A program made the translations under genes and the position numbers. The notes beneath the pieces were generated by a model. It searched no databases. It was not told the origin of the DNA and was given only the letters and a program-made list of their open reading frames with translations. From Planctomycetota bacterium (GTDB lineage Bacteria > Planctomycetota > Phycisphaerae > Phycisphaerales > Phycisphaeraceae), in contig JAIOPN010000049.1 in assembly GCA_021413865.1 (NCBI GenBank), positions 103,038 through 167,037 on the forward strand: a DNA stretch of 64,000 nucleotides. Direction: 5' to 3'. Positions 49,455-58,080 of this stretch are shown in pieces (the stretch's first letter is position 1; each line of letters opens with the position of its first letter).

Positions 49455-50033
49455 TCACGACTTCTTCTGCAGCGTCGGCTCGACCAGCTCGCACAGGGCG
49501 TGGATCAGCACCTTGTGCGCCTCCTGGATGCGGGCGGTCTCACTGCCTGGGACGATCAGGTCGAGCGTCGCCAGGCCGCGGCAGGCGCCGCCGTCCCGGC
49601 CGAGCATCCCGATCGACGTAATCCCGACCTCCCGCGCCGCCTCGAGGGCGAGCACGATGTTGCGCGACTTGCCGCTGGTGGTGATGGCGATGAGCACATC
49701 ACCCGGCTGCGCGAAGGCGTGCACCTGCCGGGCGAAGACCACCTCGGCGGGGTAGTCATTAAGGATGGCGGTGAGCGTCGGGCCCGACTCGACCAGCGCG
49801 AGGGCGGGGAAGGGCTTGCGGTCGTTGACGAAGCGCACGACGAACTCGGTCGCCATGTGCGAGGCATCCGCCGCGCTGCCGCCGTTGCCGCAGACCAGCA
49901 GCTTGTGCCCGTCGCCCAGGCAGGTGGCGATCATCTCCCCGGCCCGCTCGACCTGCGGCCGGATGGCGCGGAGCGATTGGATGGCGGTGATGCTGTCGCT
50001 GACGAGTCGGTCGAAATCACGCATAACGGGCAT
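49455..50033 (-). CDS. gmhA: phosphoheptose isomerase-type SIS protein
   Basis: GmhA converts sedoheptulose-7-phosphate to D-glycero-D-manno-heptose-7-phosphate for the LPS core or S-layer glycans. The 192-residue SIS-domain protein shows CGNGGSAADASHMATEFVVRF (48-68 region), ITTSGKSRNIVLAL and IQEAHKVLIHALCE, all diagnostic of the GmhA/DiaA group. The zinc-binding His/Glu pattern of GmhA is visible in SHMATEF and EAHKVLIH. DiaA, a DnaA-binding relative, is the alternative; the kdsB neighbour favours GmhA. Start ATG at 50033, or 50024. Confidence 0.85.
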   Translation of the reverse strand: MPVMRDFDRLVSDSITAIQSLRAIRPQVERAGEMIATCLGDGHKLLVCGNGGSAADASHMATEFVVRFVNDRKPFPALALVESGPTLTAILNDYPAEVVFARQVHAFAQPGDVLIAITTSGKSRNIVLALEAAREVGITSIGMLGRDGGACRGLATLDLIVPGSETARIQEAHKVLIHALCELVEPTLQKKS

Positions 50034-50121
50034 GGTAACGGATGGTCGGGGTGAAAGCAGCGGCGGACGCGGAGTAGGCGGCGGTGTATTCTCGGGCGTT
50101 GCCGCGTTCGCTGACGCCGAC

Positions 50122-50150
50122 TTGCTGGCGGGTGTCGCGTCTCCTAAACT
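50122..50150 (+). promoter_or_regulatory. candidate promoter of pdhAB
   Basis: TTGCTG (50122-50127), a 17-bp spacer and TAAACT (50145-50150) give a plausible sigma70 promoter about 85 bp before pdhA. Two GCCTGATT copies (50188-50195 and 50198-50205), 10 bp apart and so on one face of the helix, lie just downstream and might bind a regulator. Confidence 0.38.
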
Positions 50151-50241
50151 TCAGCGTCTCGCGGGTCGATGCGGAGCGTCGGGGCCTGCCTGATTCAGCC
50201 TGATTGTTTCCCTCCTTAGACCACGGAGCGGCACAGAGCCC

Positions 50242-51339
50242 ATGACCACCGTGACCAGCGGGAAAAGCATGACACGCGCGTCCGACTCGCTCGACGCCGC
50301 CAAACTGCTCGACATGCTGCGGATGATGATGCTCATCCGCCGTTTCGAGGAGCGCACGGCGCAGAGCTTCATGCAGAAGCAGATCGGCGGGTTCTGCCAC
50401 ATCTACATCGGGCAGGAGGCCACCGCCGTCGGTTCGATCTTCGCCCTGAATCCGGGCGACCCGGTCATCACCGCCTACCGCGACCACGGCCACGCCCTGG
50501 CGCGCGGGATGCACCCCAACCACTGCATGGCCGAGATGTTCGGCAAGATCACCGGCTGCGCCAAGGGCAAGGGCGGGTCGATGCACATGTTCGATCGCGC
50601 CCACCATATGTATGGCGGCCATGCCATCGTCGGCGGGCAGTGCCCCCTGGGCGTCGGCCTGGCGTTCGCCACCATGTACCTGGGCGAAGAGAAGGTCACG
50701 GTCTGCTACCTCGGCGACGGTGCGCTCAACCAAGGCGCCTTCCACGAGGCCATGAACCTCGCCGCGATCTGGCGGCTGCCCATCATCTTCGTCGTCGAAA
50801 ACAACAGCTACTCGATGGGCACGCACATCGCCCGCGGCACGAGCATGGCCAACGACCTGGCGACCAAGGCGCACTCCTACGGCATGCACTACGCCGAGTG
50901 CGACGGCATGGACGTGCTCAACACCTACGATGTCTTCAAGCCCCTGGCCGACTCCGTCCGCGGCAGCACCTCCAAGGCGATGGGCGTGAAGGAAGAAAAA
51001 GGTATCGGCCCCGCGTTCGTCAACTGCAAGACGTACCGCTTCAAGGGCCACTCCATGTCCGACCCCCAGAAGTACCGCTCCAAAGACGAGGTCGCCCAGT
51101 TCGAGCAGAAAGACCCGATCAACAGCCTGGTCAACCACCTGATCGAGCGGAACCACGCCACGCAGGAGCAGATCGAGGCGATGGACGAGCGCGCCAAGCA
51201 GATCGCGCTGGACGCGGTGAAGTTCGCCAACGAGTCGCCCTTCCCGGGCGTCGAAGAACTCTACACCGACGTCTATTCGCAGCCGTTCGGGCCTTATAAG
51301 GTCGGGGAGCTGCCGATCATGCTGCGGGAGAATCCGTGA
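50242..51339 (+). CDS. pdhA: pyruvate dehydrogenase E1 component, alpha subunit
   Basis: The 365-residue alpha chain of an alpha2beta2 thiamine-diphosphate E1 decarboxylates pyruvate and acetylates the lipoyl group of E2. It has the ThDP motif GDGALNQGAFHEAMNLAAIWRLPIIFVVENN (from about 157), the YRDHGHALARG region and the phosphorylation-loop-like YRFKGHSMSDPQKYR. The N-terminus LLDMLRMMMLIRRFEERTAQ is typical. The beta subunit follows after 53 bp. No E2 or E3 gene is in the window. A branched-chain keto-acid or acetoin E1 is possible but the motifs fit pyruvate best. Confidence 0.92.
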   Translation: MTTVTSGKSMTRASDSLDAAKLLDMLRMMMLIRRFEERTAQSFMQKQIGGFCHIYIGQEATAVGSIFALNPGDPVITAYRDHGHALARGMHPNHCMAEMFGKITGCAKGKGGSMHMFDRAHHMYGGHAIVGGQCPLGVGLAFATMYLGEEKVTVCYLGDGALNQGAFHEAMNLAAIWRLPIIFVVENNSYSMGTHIARGTSMANDLATKAHSYGMHYAECDGMDVLNTYDVFKPLADSVRGSTSKAMGVKEEKGIGPAFVNCKTYRFKGHSMSDPQKYRSKDEVAQFEQKDPINSLVNHLIERNHATQEQIEAMDERAKQIALDAVKFANESPFPGVEELYTDVYSQPFGPYKVGELPIMLRENP

Positions 51340-51392
51340 GTTGTACGGAAGCGTAAATCGCCGCGGCATCTGAACCCTAAACTGATTTTCTT

Positions 51393-52430
51393 ATGACCCG
51401 AGAACTCCAATTCCGTGACGCCCTGCGTGAAGCCATGATCGAAGAGATGGTGCGCGACGAGCGCGTCTTCCTCATGGGCGAAGAGGTCGCCGAGTACAAC
51501 GGCGCCTACAAGGTTTCGCAGGGGATGCTCGAACAGTTCGGCCCGCGCCGCATCGTCGACACCCCCATCAGCGAGACCGGGTTCGCCGGCCTGGGCGTTG
51601 GCGCGGCGATGTACGGCCTGCGGCCCATCATCGAGTTCATGTCCTGGTCCTTCTGCCTCGTCGCCGCCGACCAGATCATCAACAACGCCCCCAAAATGCT
51701 GTATATGTCCGGCGGGCAGTTCGGATGTCCCATCGTCTTCCGCGGCAACAACGGCGCCGGCGGCCAGCTCGGATCCACGCACTCATGGTGCGTCGAGTCC
51801 ATGTTTGCCACCGTGCCCGGCCTCAAGGTCGCCATCCCCTCCACCCCGCGCGACGCCAAGGGCCTGCTCAAGGCCGCCATCCGCGACAACGACCCCGTCT
51901 TTAACCTCGAATCCGAACGCATGCTCGGCCTCGGCGCACGCGGCGACCGTGACTTCTCCCGCTACCTCCACGGCAAGTGGGCCCCGCCCTCCGTCGAGGA
52001 GGATTCCGACTTCCTCATCCCCTTCGGCGTCGCCGACGTCAAGAAGGAAGGTACGGACTGCACCATCGTCACCGCCGGCCGGCCCGTCCACTTCGCTCTT
52101 GAGGCCGCCGAGCATTTGGAGAAGGAAGGCATCAACGTCGAGGTCATCGACTGCCGCACCTACCGCCCGCTGGACATCGAGACGATCGTCCGCAGCGTGA
52201 AGAAGACCAACTACTGCGTGGTGGTCGACCAGTGCTGGCCGTTCGCCTCGATCGCCTCCGAGATCGCCATGCAGATCTACGAGCGCGCCATGGACGACCT
52301 GGACAACAAGGTCATCCGCGTGAACAACGACGACGTCCCCGCGGCCTACTCCTTCCCCCTGGAGCAGGAGATGCTGCCGCACGCTCGTAAGATCTGCGAA
52401 GCCGTCCGCTCCGCCATGTACGTCGCCTGA
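51393..52430 (+). CDS. pdhB: pyruvate dehydrogenase E1 component, beta subunit
   Basis: The 345-residue beta chain completes the E1 heterotetramer. It opens with LQFRDALREAMIEEMVRDERVFLMGEEVAEYNGAYKVSQG, then RIVDTPISETGFAGLGVGAAM (ThDP contact with the Glu of ISETGF), VIDCRTYRPLDIETI and the C-terminal DVPAAYSFPLEQ. No lipoyl domain is fused to it. It is followed by about 300 bp without a gene, holding a palindromic repeat and a FliA-like promoter, so E2 must be encoded elsewhere. Confidence 0.93.
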   Translation: MTRELQFRDALREAMIEEMVRDERVFLMGEEVAEYNGAYKVSQGMLEQFGPRRIVDTPISETGFAGLGVGAAMYGLRPIIEFMSWSFCLVAADQIINNAPKMLYMSGGQFGCPIVFRGNNGAGGQLGSTHSWCVESMFATVPGLKVAIPSTPRDAKGLLKAAIRDNDPVFNLESERMLGLGARGDRDFSRYLHGKWAPPSVEEDSDFLIPFGVADVKKEGTDCTIVTAGRPVHFALEAAEHLEKEGINVEVIDCRTYRPLDIETIVRSVKKTNYCVVVDQCWPFASIASEIAMQIYERAMDDLDNKVIRVNNDDVPAAYSFPLEQEMLPHARKICEAVRSAMYVA

Positions 52431-52474
52431 TCCGTTTCAATCCAGCCACGCTCATTCTTATCGGCGGTCCTTAC

Positions 52475-52494
52475 GCCGCTCACGGCTTAGCGTC
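52475..52494. repeat. short intergenic palindromic repeat, copy 2
   Basis: GCCG-CTCA-CGGC followed by TTAGCGTC, 45 bp after the pdhB stop; a close copy lies at 5965-5985. A T-rich run (gtgtcttttcctt) follows, so this copy may also help end pdhAB transcription. Confidence 0.5.
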
Positions 52495-52575
52495 CGTGTC
52501 TTTTCCTTATTTCTCACCCGCCGCGCAATTTTTGCCGACCCGGTTTCACTCTCGCGCAATTCACGCGCGATCTCT

Positions 52576-52603
52576 CAAAGTTCTACATCCCTTGGACCGA
52601 TAA
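52576..52603 (+). promoter_or_regulatory. FliA (sigma28)-like promoter of the flagellar operon
   Basis: CAAA (52576-52579), a 16-bp spacer and ACCGATAA (52596-52603) compare well with the sigma28 consensus TAAA-N15-GCCGATAA (seven of eight at -10). It stands 130 bp before fliL, and fliA itself closes the gene cluster. The 305-bp gap otherwise contains no gene. Confidence 0.5.
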
Positions 52604-52734
52604 AGGGGATGATCGCGTAATGCGCTTTGATCATCGGCCTCGCTGCATCGTCAACCGATTCGGGCCGATGTTTCAAGCAGGGAGGCGTCGGGGCGAGAGC
52701 CCGGCGTCGTGTCCGGTAGAGCAAGAGGGTTTCC

Positions 52735-53286
52735 ATGGCGGAGAGCAACAAAGAGAACAAAGACGCCAAGCCCCCGGCGGAAGCGCCGGCCGCGGCTGGC
52801 GGCAAGAAGCTGCCCATGAAGGCGATCATGGTGCTGGCGGTCGCGCTGATCATCGAGGGCGTGGCGATCTCGGCGGCGTTTATGATCGCGGGCAAGCCGG
52901 CGGCCGTCCACGCCGACCCGGCCGCCAAGTCCGAGGCCGACGAGGCCGAGAAGCCCACCGAGATGATGGTCATCTCCGACAAGTTCCAGAACAACCGCAG
53001 CGGCCGCAGCTACATCATCGACACCGAGATCTACGCGGTGGTCCGCCGCAAGAACCAGTCGCAGGCGGAGGAAGACCTCAAGGGCAAGGAGGCGATGGTC
53101 GCGGCGGACATCACCATGATCTTCCGCAAGGCCGAGCCCAACGTGCTCCTCGAGCCGTCGCTCTCGACGCTGACGCGTCAGATACAGTCGGCACTGGAAG
53201 AACGGCTGGGCACGGACTCGGAGAAGAAGCCGATCGTGGAGCAGGTGCTCATCAAGAAGTTCACGCAGATCCCCATCGACCCGTAA
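52735..53286 (+). CDS. fliL: FliL-like flagellar basal body protein
   Basis: FliL rings surround the stator units and support torque. The 183-residue protein has a charged cytoplasmic N-terminus, one membrane helix (about 28-52) and a periplasmic stomatin-like domain (from about 75: [24 protein letters not shown], ending [10 protein letters not shown]...[16 protein letters not shown]). Sequence conservation is low, as is usual for FliL, but position directly before fliN-fliO-fliP is convincing. First gene of the operon. Confidence 0.75.
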   Translation: MAESNKENKDAKPPAEAPAAAGGKKLPMKAIMVLAVALIIEGVAISAAFMIAGKPAAVHADPAAKSEADEAEKPTEMMVISDKFQNNRSGRSYIIDTEIYAVVRRKNQSQAEEDLKGKEAMVAADITMIFRKAEPNVLLEPSLSTLTRQIQSALEERLGTDSEKKPIVEQVLIKKFTQIPIDP

Positions 53287-53368
53287 CGTGAGCACGGGCC
53301 GTGACGGGGTCGATCGAAGGAACGATCGGCACACACGCCGCCGATCCGGCGGGCAAAGGCAGGGACGC

Positions 53369-53809
53369 ATGGCAGAGACCAAACCGAAAATCGAAAAAGG
53401 CCCCGCTGCTAAACCGGTCTCCGACACGGAGAAGCTGGTGCAGGACGCGCTGGCCGAGGCGCAGGGCGCGGTTGACCGGCTCAAGACACAGGCCGATGGC
53501 CCCGCCGCGCCCGCGCAGCCCGCCGGCATCGAGCTGCTCAGCGACGTGGACCTCCACGTCACCATAGAGCTGGGCCGCACGCAGATGCTCGTTGAGGACG
53601 TGCTCAAGCTCAACGAAGGCAGCGTGGTCGAGCTGGACAAGCTCGCCGGCGACCCCGTGGATGTTTACGTGAACCAGCGGCTCGTCGCGCGCGGCGAGGT
53701 GCTGGTGCTGAATGACAGTTTCTGCATCCGTATCAGCGAGATCGTCGCCGACCTTGAAGAACAGGCCGAGGAGGCCGCGCTGGATCTGAATAGCAAGCCC
53801 CAGGCTTGA
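53369..53809 (+). CDS. fliN: flagellar motor switch protein FliN
   Basis: FliN forms the lower C-ring with FliM and helps to set rotation direction and dock export cargo. The 146-residue product has a Pro/Ala-rich N-terminus and a C-terminal SpoA domain ([44 protein letters not shown] region, then [18 protein letters not shown]). AGGGA lies 4 nt before the ATG at 53369; the frame is open upstream but without a ribosome site. No fliM or fliG is nearby. Confidence 0.92.
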   Translation: MAETKPKIEKGPAAKPVSDTEKLVQDALAEAQGAVDRLKTQADGPAAPAQPAGIELLSDVDLHVTIELGRTQMLVEDVLKLNEGSVVELDKLAGDPVDVYVNQRLVARGEVLVLNDSFCIRISEIVADLEEQAEEAALDLNSKPQA

Positions 53810-53893
53810 TCGTTTCCCGTCGATTCCCCGGAGCGCAGGATGCGCCCGGGCGCCGCCGACACACCGTCGCGGCACACCGGCCAGGATGGCCCC

Positions 53894-54802
53894 ATGATCG
53901 CCCGCCCCACGCCCATCGTGTTCTTTGTCGCCGTGTTGTCGCTCACGGCAGCGGCGATCGCCGCGCCGGCGGCCGCCCCAGTATCAGCAACCGCCGTGCC
54001 GCCAGCCGCCGCGCCGCAAACGACGCCCGCGGCGGACGCCGCCGATCTCACGCGACTCGCCCAGCGCATGGCCCAACGCCCGGATTCGCCGCCCGCTGCG
54101 TCGACGCCAACGGCCGCATCGCCCACAACGCACGCTGCGTCCGCCGGTGTCGGTGCTGGCAGCGATCCCGCGGCCTCCGTGCCTTCCTCCGCCCCGTTGC
54201 CCCCCGTTCCGGCGACCGACGCTAAAGAATCGCTGCCACTTGGATCGGGCCACGCTTCGCCTCGCGCCCCCGGCGGCGCGAATCCCACGGCAACGCCGCT
54301 CTCCGCGTGGTTTACCAACACGCTCATCGCGCTGGTGGTCGTGATCGGCGCGGTTTTTCTGCTGCGATCCATCCTGACGAAGCTCACCGGCCGATCGCCC
54401 GTCGCCTCGAACCGCCACGTGCTCGAGGTCCTCGCCCGTGTCGGCGTCGCCTCCAAGAGCCACGTCCTGCTCGTCAAGCTCGGGCGGCGCATCCTCGTTG
54501 TCGGGGAATCGCCCTCGGGCCTGAACACGCTGGCGGACATCGACGACGCCGAGGAAGTCGCCGCGATCCTCCAGACGGTGAATGCGCGCAAGGCCGGTAG
54601 CGCCACCGCCGGTTTCGCCCAGACGATGGACCGGTTCGACAGCGAATACGGCGACGAGGACCTCCGCCGCGACGAGGGCCATGACACCGCAGAGCAGCGC
54701 ACCGACCGCGCCCGCGACAACGTCTCGGCATTGGTTTCGCGTCTGCGCAGCTTCGGCAGCGGCGGCGCAGGGGCCAAAGGCACCGGGGGGCGCGGGGCAT
54801 GA
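53894..54802 (+). CDS. fliO: flagellar biosynthesis protein FliO
   Basis: FliO helps assemble the FliP ring of the export gate. The product of 302 residues has a signal-like N-terminus, a long Pro/Ala/Ser-rich linker, a membrane helix (TLIALVVVIGAVFLLRSIL) and the FliO domain (LEVLARVGVASKSHVLLVKLGRRILVVGES). The start at 53894 puts Arg just before the hydrophobic core; an ATG at 53840 with GGAG 6 nt upstream is a real alternative. Its stop overlaps the fliP start (ATGA). The length is well above typical FliO because of the linker and a charged tail. Confidence 0.82.
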   Translation: MIARPTPIVFFVAVLSLTAAAIAAPAAAPVSATAVPPAAAPQTTPAADAADLTRLAQRMAQRPDSPPAASTPTAASPTTHAASAGVGAGSDPAASVPSSAPLPPVPATDAKESLPLGSGHASPRAPGGANPTATPLSAWFTNTLIALVVVIGAVFLLRSILTKLTGRSPVASNRHVLEVLARVGVASKSHVLLVKLGRRILVVGESPSGLNTLADIDDAEEVAAILQTVNARKAGSATAGFAQTMDRFDSEYGDEDLRRDEGHDTAEQRTDRARDNVSALVSRLRSFGSGGAGAKGTGGRGA

Positions 54803-55773
54803 CGGCAGGCCGGGCGACCATCCCGTTGTTTCTCGTGCTGCTGCTGTTGCAGGCCGCGCCCGTTTTGGCGCAAACGCCCGCAGCCACCGCCGGGCCGCGC
54901 AGCGACACGCTCGACGTAACCAACCCGATCTCAGTCCTCGAACACGCCGGCCGGGCGCTACCCAACGGCATCGCGTCGCTGCCCGACGTGCTCACGAACT
55001 CATCCGGCCCCGGCGCCGATATGGGGCTGCTGCCCGGCGTCACCCCCGGCGCCGCTTCCGCCGGCGCGCCCGCCGCACCGGTCGGCCGCAAGGGCGAATC
55101 GGTCAACCTCAGCACGCCCCTCTCGATCGTCCTGCTGCTCACCGTCCTGTCGCTCGCGCCGGCGATGCTGGTGCTGACCACGAGCTTCACGCGGATCGTC
55201 ATCGTCCTCTCACTTCTCCGCCAGGCGATCGGCACGCAGGCGCTGCCGCCCAGCCAGGTGATCGTTGGTCTCTCGCTCTTCCTCACGTTCCTGGTGATGG
55301 CCCCGACGTTCGACCGGATCAATCGCGAGGCCATCACGCCCCTGCAGGCCAATGAGATCGACCAACTCACCGCCTGGAGCCGCGCCAAGCAGCCGATGCG
55401 CGACTTCATGTTTGACCAGATCGAGCACTCGGATAACTGGGCCGACGTCTATCTGATGCTCAACTACCGGGGCATCGACACGGGGCGCCCCGACAAGCTC
55501 ACACGCGGGGACGTGGACATGCTCTCGCTCATCCCCGCGTTCATCCTGAGCGAGTTGAAGGTCGCGTTCCTCATCGCGTTCCGGCTCTACCTGCCGTTCC
55601 TCATCATCGACATGGTGGTGTCGAGCGTGCTGATCAGCATGGGCATGCTCATGCTGCCGCCGGTGCTGGTGAGCCTGCCGTTCAAGCTGCTCCTGTTCGT
55701 CCTCGTGGACGGCTGGACCCTGGTGGTGGGCAATCTGCTCAACAGCTTCGCGGTGCCCGGGGTGACGACGTAG
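54799..55773 (+). CDS. fliP: flagellar export gate protein FliP
   Basis: FliP pentamers form the core of the export gate. The 324-residue protein has a signal peptide (to about 24), an unusual soluble stretch of about 80 residues, then the conserved part: LSLAPAMLVLTTSFTRIVIVLSLLRQAIGTQ, PPSQVIVGLSLFLTF and LIPAFILSELKVAFLIAF, ending in GWTLVVGNLLNSF. Typical FliP is about 245 residues, so the extra N-terminal segment accounts for the length. It overlaps fliO by 4 bp. Confidence 0.95.
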   Translation: MTAGRATIPLFLVLLLLQAAPVLAQTPAATAGPRSDTLDVTNPISVLEHAGRALPNGIASLPDVLTNSSGPGADMGLLPGVTPGAASAGAPAAPVGRKGESVNLSTPLSIVLLLTVLSLAPAMLVLTTSFTRIVIVLSLLRQAIGTQALPPSQVIVGLSLFLTFLVMAPTFDRINREAITPLQANEIDQLTAWSRAKQPMRDFMFDQIEHSDNWADVYLMLNYRGIDTGRPDKLTRGDVDMLSLIPAFILSELKVAFLIAFRLYLPFLIIDMVVSSVLISMGMLMLPPVLVSLPFKLLLFVLVDGWTLVVGNLLNSFAVPGVTT

Positions 55774-55827
55774 GTCTGTGGCGGTGAGCGCCCCTGTGGG
55801 CAGCCGCTACGCGGTGGAGTGGAATAC

Positions 55828-56082
55828 ATGAATCTCGATCTGGCCGTTGAGGTCGTCCGTGAATCGCTGATGCTGATGTTGATCCTCTCGGCGCCGGTGC
55901 TGGCCGCGGCGCTGGTGATCGGCCTGGCGATCAGCGTGTTCCAGGCCGTCACGCAGATCCAGGAGCAGACGCTGACCTTCGTGCCCAAGATCATCGGGAT
56001 GGGCGTGGTGGCGATCCTGGTAACCCCCTGGGTGGCGACGCAGATCATCGAGTTCGCGCGGCGGATGTTTTCGGGTCAGTAG
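55828..56082 (+). CDS. fliQ: flagellar export gate protein FliQ
   Basis: FliQ is the small two-helix subunit that wraps the FliP/FliR gate. The 84-residue product has the family body (LILSAPVLAAALVIGLAISVFQAVTQIQEQTLTFVPKI) and TPWVATQIIEFARR near the end. The ATG at 55828 has GGAG 8 nt upstream; a GTG at 55819 does not. It follows fliP by 54 bp. Confidence 0.94.
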   Translation: MNLDLAVEVVRESLMLMLILSAPVLAAALVIGLAISVFQAVTQIQEQTLTFVPKIIGMGVVAILVTPWVATQIIEFARRMFSGQ

Positions 56083-56142
56083 GGCCAGTCCTGCAGGACG
56101 GTGCGATGGATTGCGCCGGAGTTTGTATGAACGGAGTCGATC

Positions 56143-56958
56143 TTGGTATTCGATCTGAGCCCACTGCTGCCGCACCTGCCCGCGTGGGCGATGGTGTTGT
56201 TCCGGCTGGGGGGCGTCTTCTTTTTCGCGCCGGTGCTGAGCAGCGCGGCCATCCCGGTGCGCGTGAAGCTGTTCATGGTGTTGGGGCTGAGCTTCTGCGT
56301 TTACCCGGCGCTGCTGGACCCGGGGCGGGCGTCGGCGGCGTTGATCGCGCCGGTGCTGCAGAGCGGGTTCCCCATGTGGAGCCTCGCCGGCGCGATCGCG
56401 ATGGAGTTGTTGATCGGTTTCACGCTGGGGCTGGCGGCGAGCCTGCCGATCATGGGCATGCAACTGGCCGGACAGATCGCGGACCAGCAGATGGGCCTTG
56501 GCCTGGGCGCGATCTTCAACCCGGACCTGGGCGAGGACACCGCCGCCATGGGGCAGTTCTACTACCTCCTGGCGATGACGCTCTTCCTGGTCGTCCCGCC
56601 GGGCGGGCACCGCGTGCTCCTGAGCACGCTGATCGACACCTTCCAGCGCGTGCCCCTGGGCGGTTACCGCGCCGATCAGCACACGGCCCTGCTCATCACG
56701 GGGTTGATCACGTCGGCATTCGAGCTGGCGCTGCGAGTCGCGGCGCCGCTGCTCTGCCTGGTCTTTCTGGAAACCGTTGCGATGGGTTTCCTGGCCCGCA
56801 CGGTGCCGCAGATGAACGTGCTGAGCATCGGTTTCGCGCTGCGGATCATCATCGGCGTGGCGGTGATCGTCGGCTCGCTGCGGCACGAGACCGGCGCGTT
56901 CATCGACGCGATGAACCAGAACATGTCGCAACTGGCGGACGGATTCGCCGGTCGCTGA
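56143..56958 (+). CDS. fliR: flagellar export gate protein FliR
   Basis: FliR completes the FliPQR gate. The 271-residue protein has about six helices and the motifs VLFRLGGVFFFAPVLSS, GFTLGLAASLPIMGMQLAGQIADQQMGLGLGAIFNP and the late PQMNVLSIGFALRII. The start is TTG at 56143, 6 nt after GGAG, and no nearer ATG gives a complete first helix. It lies 60 bp after fliQ and 20 bp before flhB. Confidence 0.94.
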   Translation: MVFDLSPLLPHLPAWAMVLFRLGGVFFFAPVLSSAAIPVRVKLFMVLGLSFCVYPALLDPGRASAALIAPVLQSGFPMWSLAGAIAMELLIGFTLGLAASLPIMGMQLAGQIADQQMGLGLGAIFNPDLGEDTAAMGQFYYLLAMTLFLVVPPGGHRVLLSTLIDTFQRVPLGGYRADQHTALLITGLITSAFELALRVAAPLLCLVFLETVAMGFLARTVPQMNVLSIGFALRIIIGVAVIVGSLRHETGAFIDAMNQNMSQLADGFAGR

Positions 56959-56978
56959 GGATCACGGAAGTCTGACAC

Positions 56979-58067
56979 ATGGCAGAGGACGACGCGGACA
57001 AAACAGAACCCGCCACCGCGCGACGCCGACAGGAGGCCCGCGAGGAGGGCAACGTCGCACGCAGCACGGACCTGACGGCGGCCGTCATGCTGCTGGCGGC
57101 GGTCCTGCTGCTCCACGGGATGGGCATGCGGCTGCTCGAGGGCTTGCGGCTCGTCACGCACGAGATGCTCACCCCGGCGACGGGCTACAACCCGACCCGC
57201 GCCACCGACGTGGAGCACATGCTCGGCTGGGCCGGCTGGATCGCCCTCGCCGCCGTCGTACCGATCATGCTCGCGCTCACCGCCGTCGCCCTGGTCGTCT
57301 CCGTCAGCCAGGTCGGCTTCCTGTTCAGCACCCAGGCCCTGATGCCCAATCTCGCGAGGCTCTCCCCGCTCAAGGGGCTCAAGGGTTTCTTCGACGCCCG
57401 CGCCGGCATCCGCCTCGTGATGAGCCTCTCCAAGGTCGGCCTCGTCGGCCTGCTCGCGTGCTGGTTCATCCTCCAGGACCTGCCCGTCATCCTCATGCTC
57501 CCCTCGCTCGAGGTGTTGCCCCTCTTCGGCCTGGCCTGCACCCTCGTGTATGCCCTGGCGCTCAAGCTCGCCGTGACGCTGCTCGTCCTGGCCATCCTCG
57601 ACTGGGCCTACCAGCGATGGCAGCGCGAGCGAGACCTCCGCATGACCAAGGAGGAGATCAAGGAAGAGATGCGCCGCATGGAGGGCGACCCGCTGGTCAA
57701 GCAGCGACGGTCCCGCGTGGCGAGGCAGCTCGCGCTGCAGCGCATCGGGCAGGTCGTGCCCCGTGCCGACGTCGTCGTCACCAACCCGACGCACTTCGCC
57801 GTCGCCCTGCGCTACGATGCGGACGCGATGAAAGCCCCGCGCGTCGTCGCCAAGGGGGCGGACTACATGGCCCTGCGCATCCGGCAGATCGCCGCGGCTT
57901 CCGGCGTGCCGCTGGTCGAGCGCAAGGAGGTCGCCCGTGCGCTCTACGCCGGCGTCGAGGTCGGGCACGAGGTCCCGCCTGAACTGTACGGCGCGGTGGC
58001 GGAGATACTCGCGTATGTCTATCGGCTCAATGGTTCGCGGCGCCCCGCGCTAGCGGGGGCGAGGTAG
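56979..58067 (+). CDS. flhB: flagellar export switch protein FlhB
   Basis: FlhB changes export from rod/hook to filament substrates by self-cleavage. The 362-residue protein starts with the usual DKTEPATARRRQEAREEGNVARS, has four membrane helices, and carries the cleavage motif Asn269-Pro-Thr-His272 (VVVTNPTHFAVALRYD). LPPELYGAVAEIL-like sequence closes the domain (VPPELYGAVAEILAYVYRLN). It is coupled to flhA, 13 bp downstream. Confidence 0.96.
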   Translation: MAEDDADKTEPATARRRQEAREEGNVARSTDLTAAVMLLAAVLLLHGMGMRLLEGLRLVTHEMLTPATGYNPTRATDVEHMLGWAGWIALAAVVPIMLALTAVALVVSVSQVGFLFSTQALMPNLARLSPLKGLKGFFDARAGIRLVMSLSKVGLVGLLACWFILQDLPVILMLPSLEVLPLFGLACTLVYALALKLAVTLLVLAILDWAYQRWQRERDLRMTKEEIKEEMRRMEGDPLVKQRRSRVARQLALQRIGQVVPRADVVVTNPTHFAVALRYDADAMKAPRVVAKGADYMALRIRQIAAASGVPLVERKEVARALYAGVEVGHEVPPELYGAVAEILAYVYRLNGSRRPALAGAR

Positions 58068-58080
58068 CTAGACGCACGAC

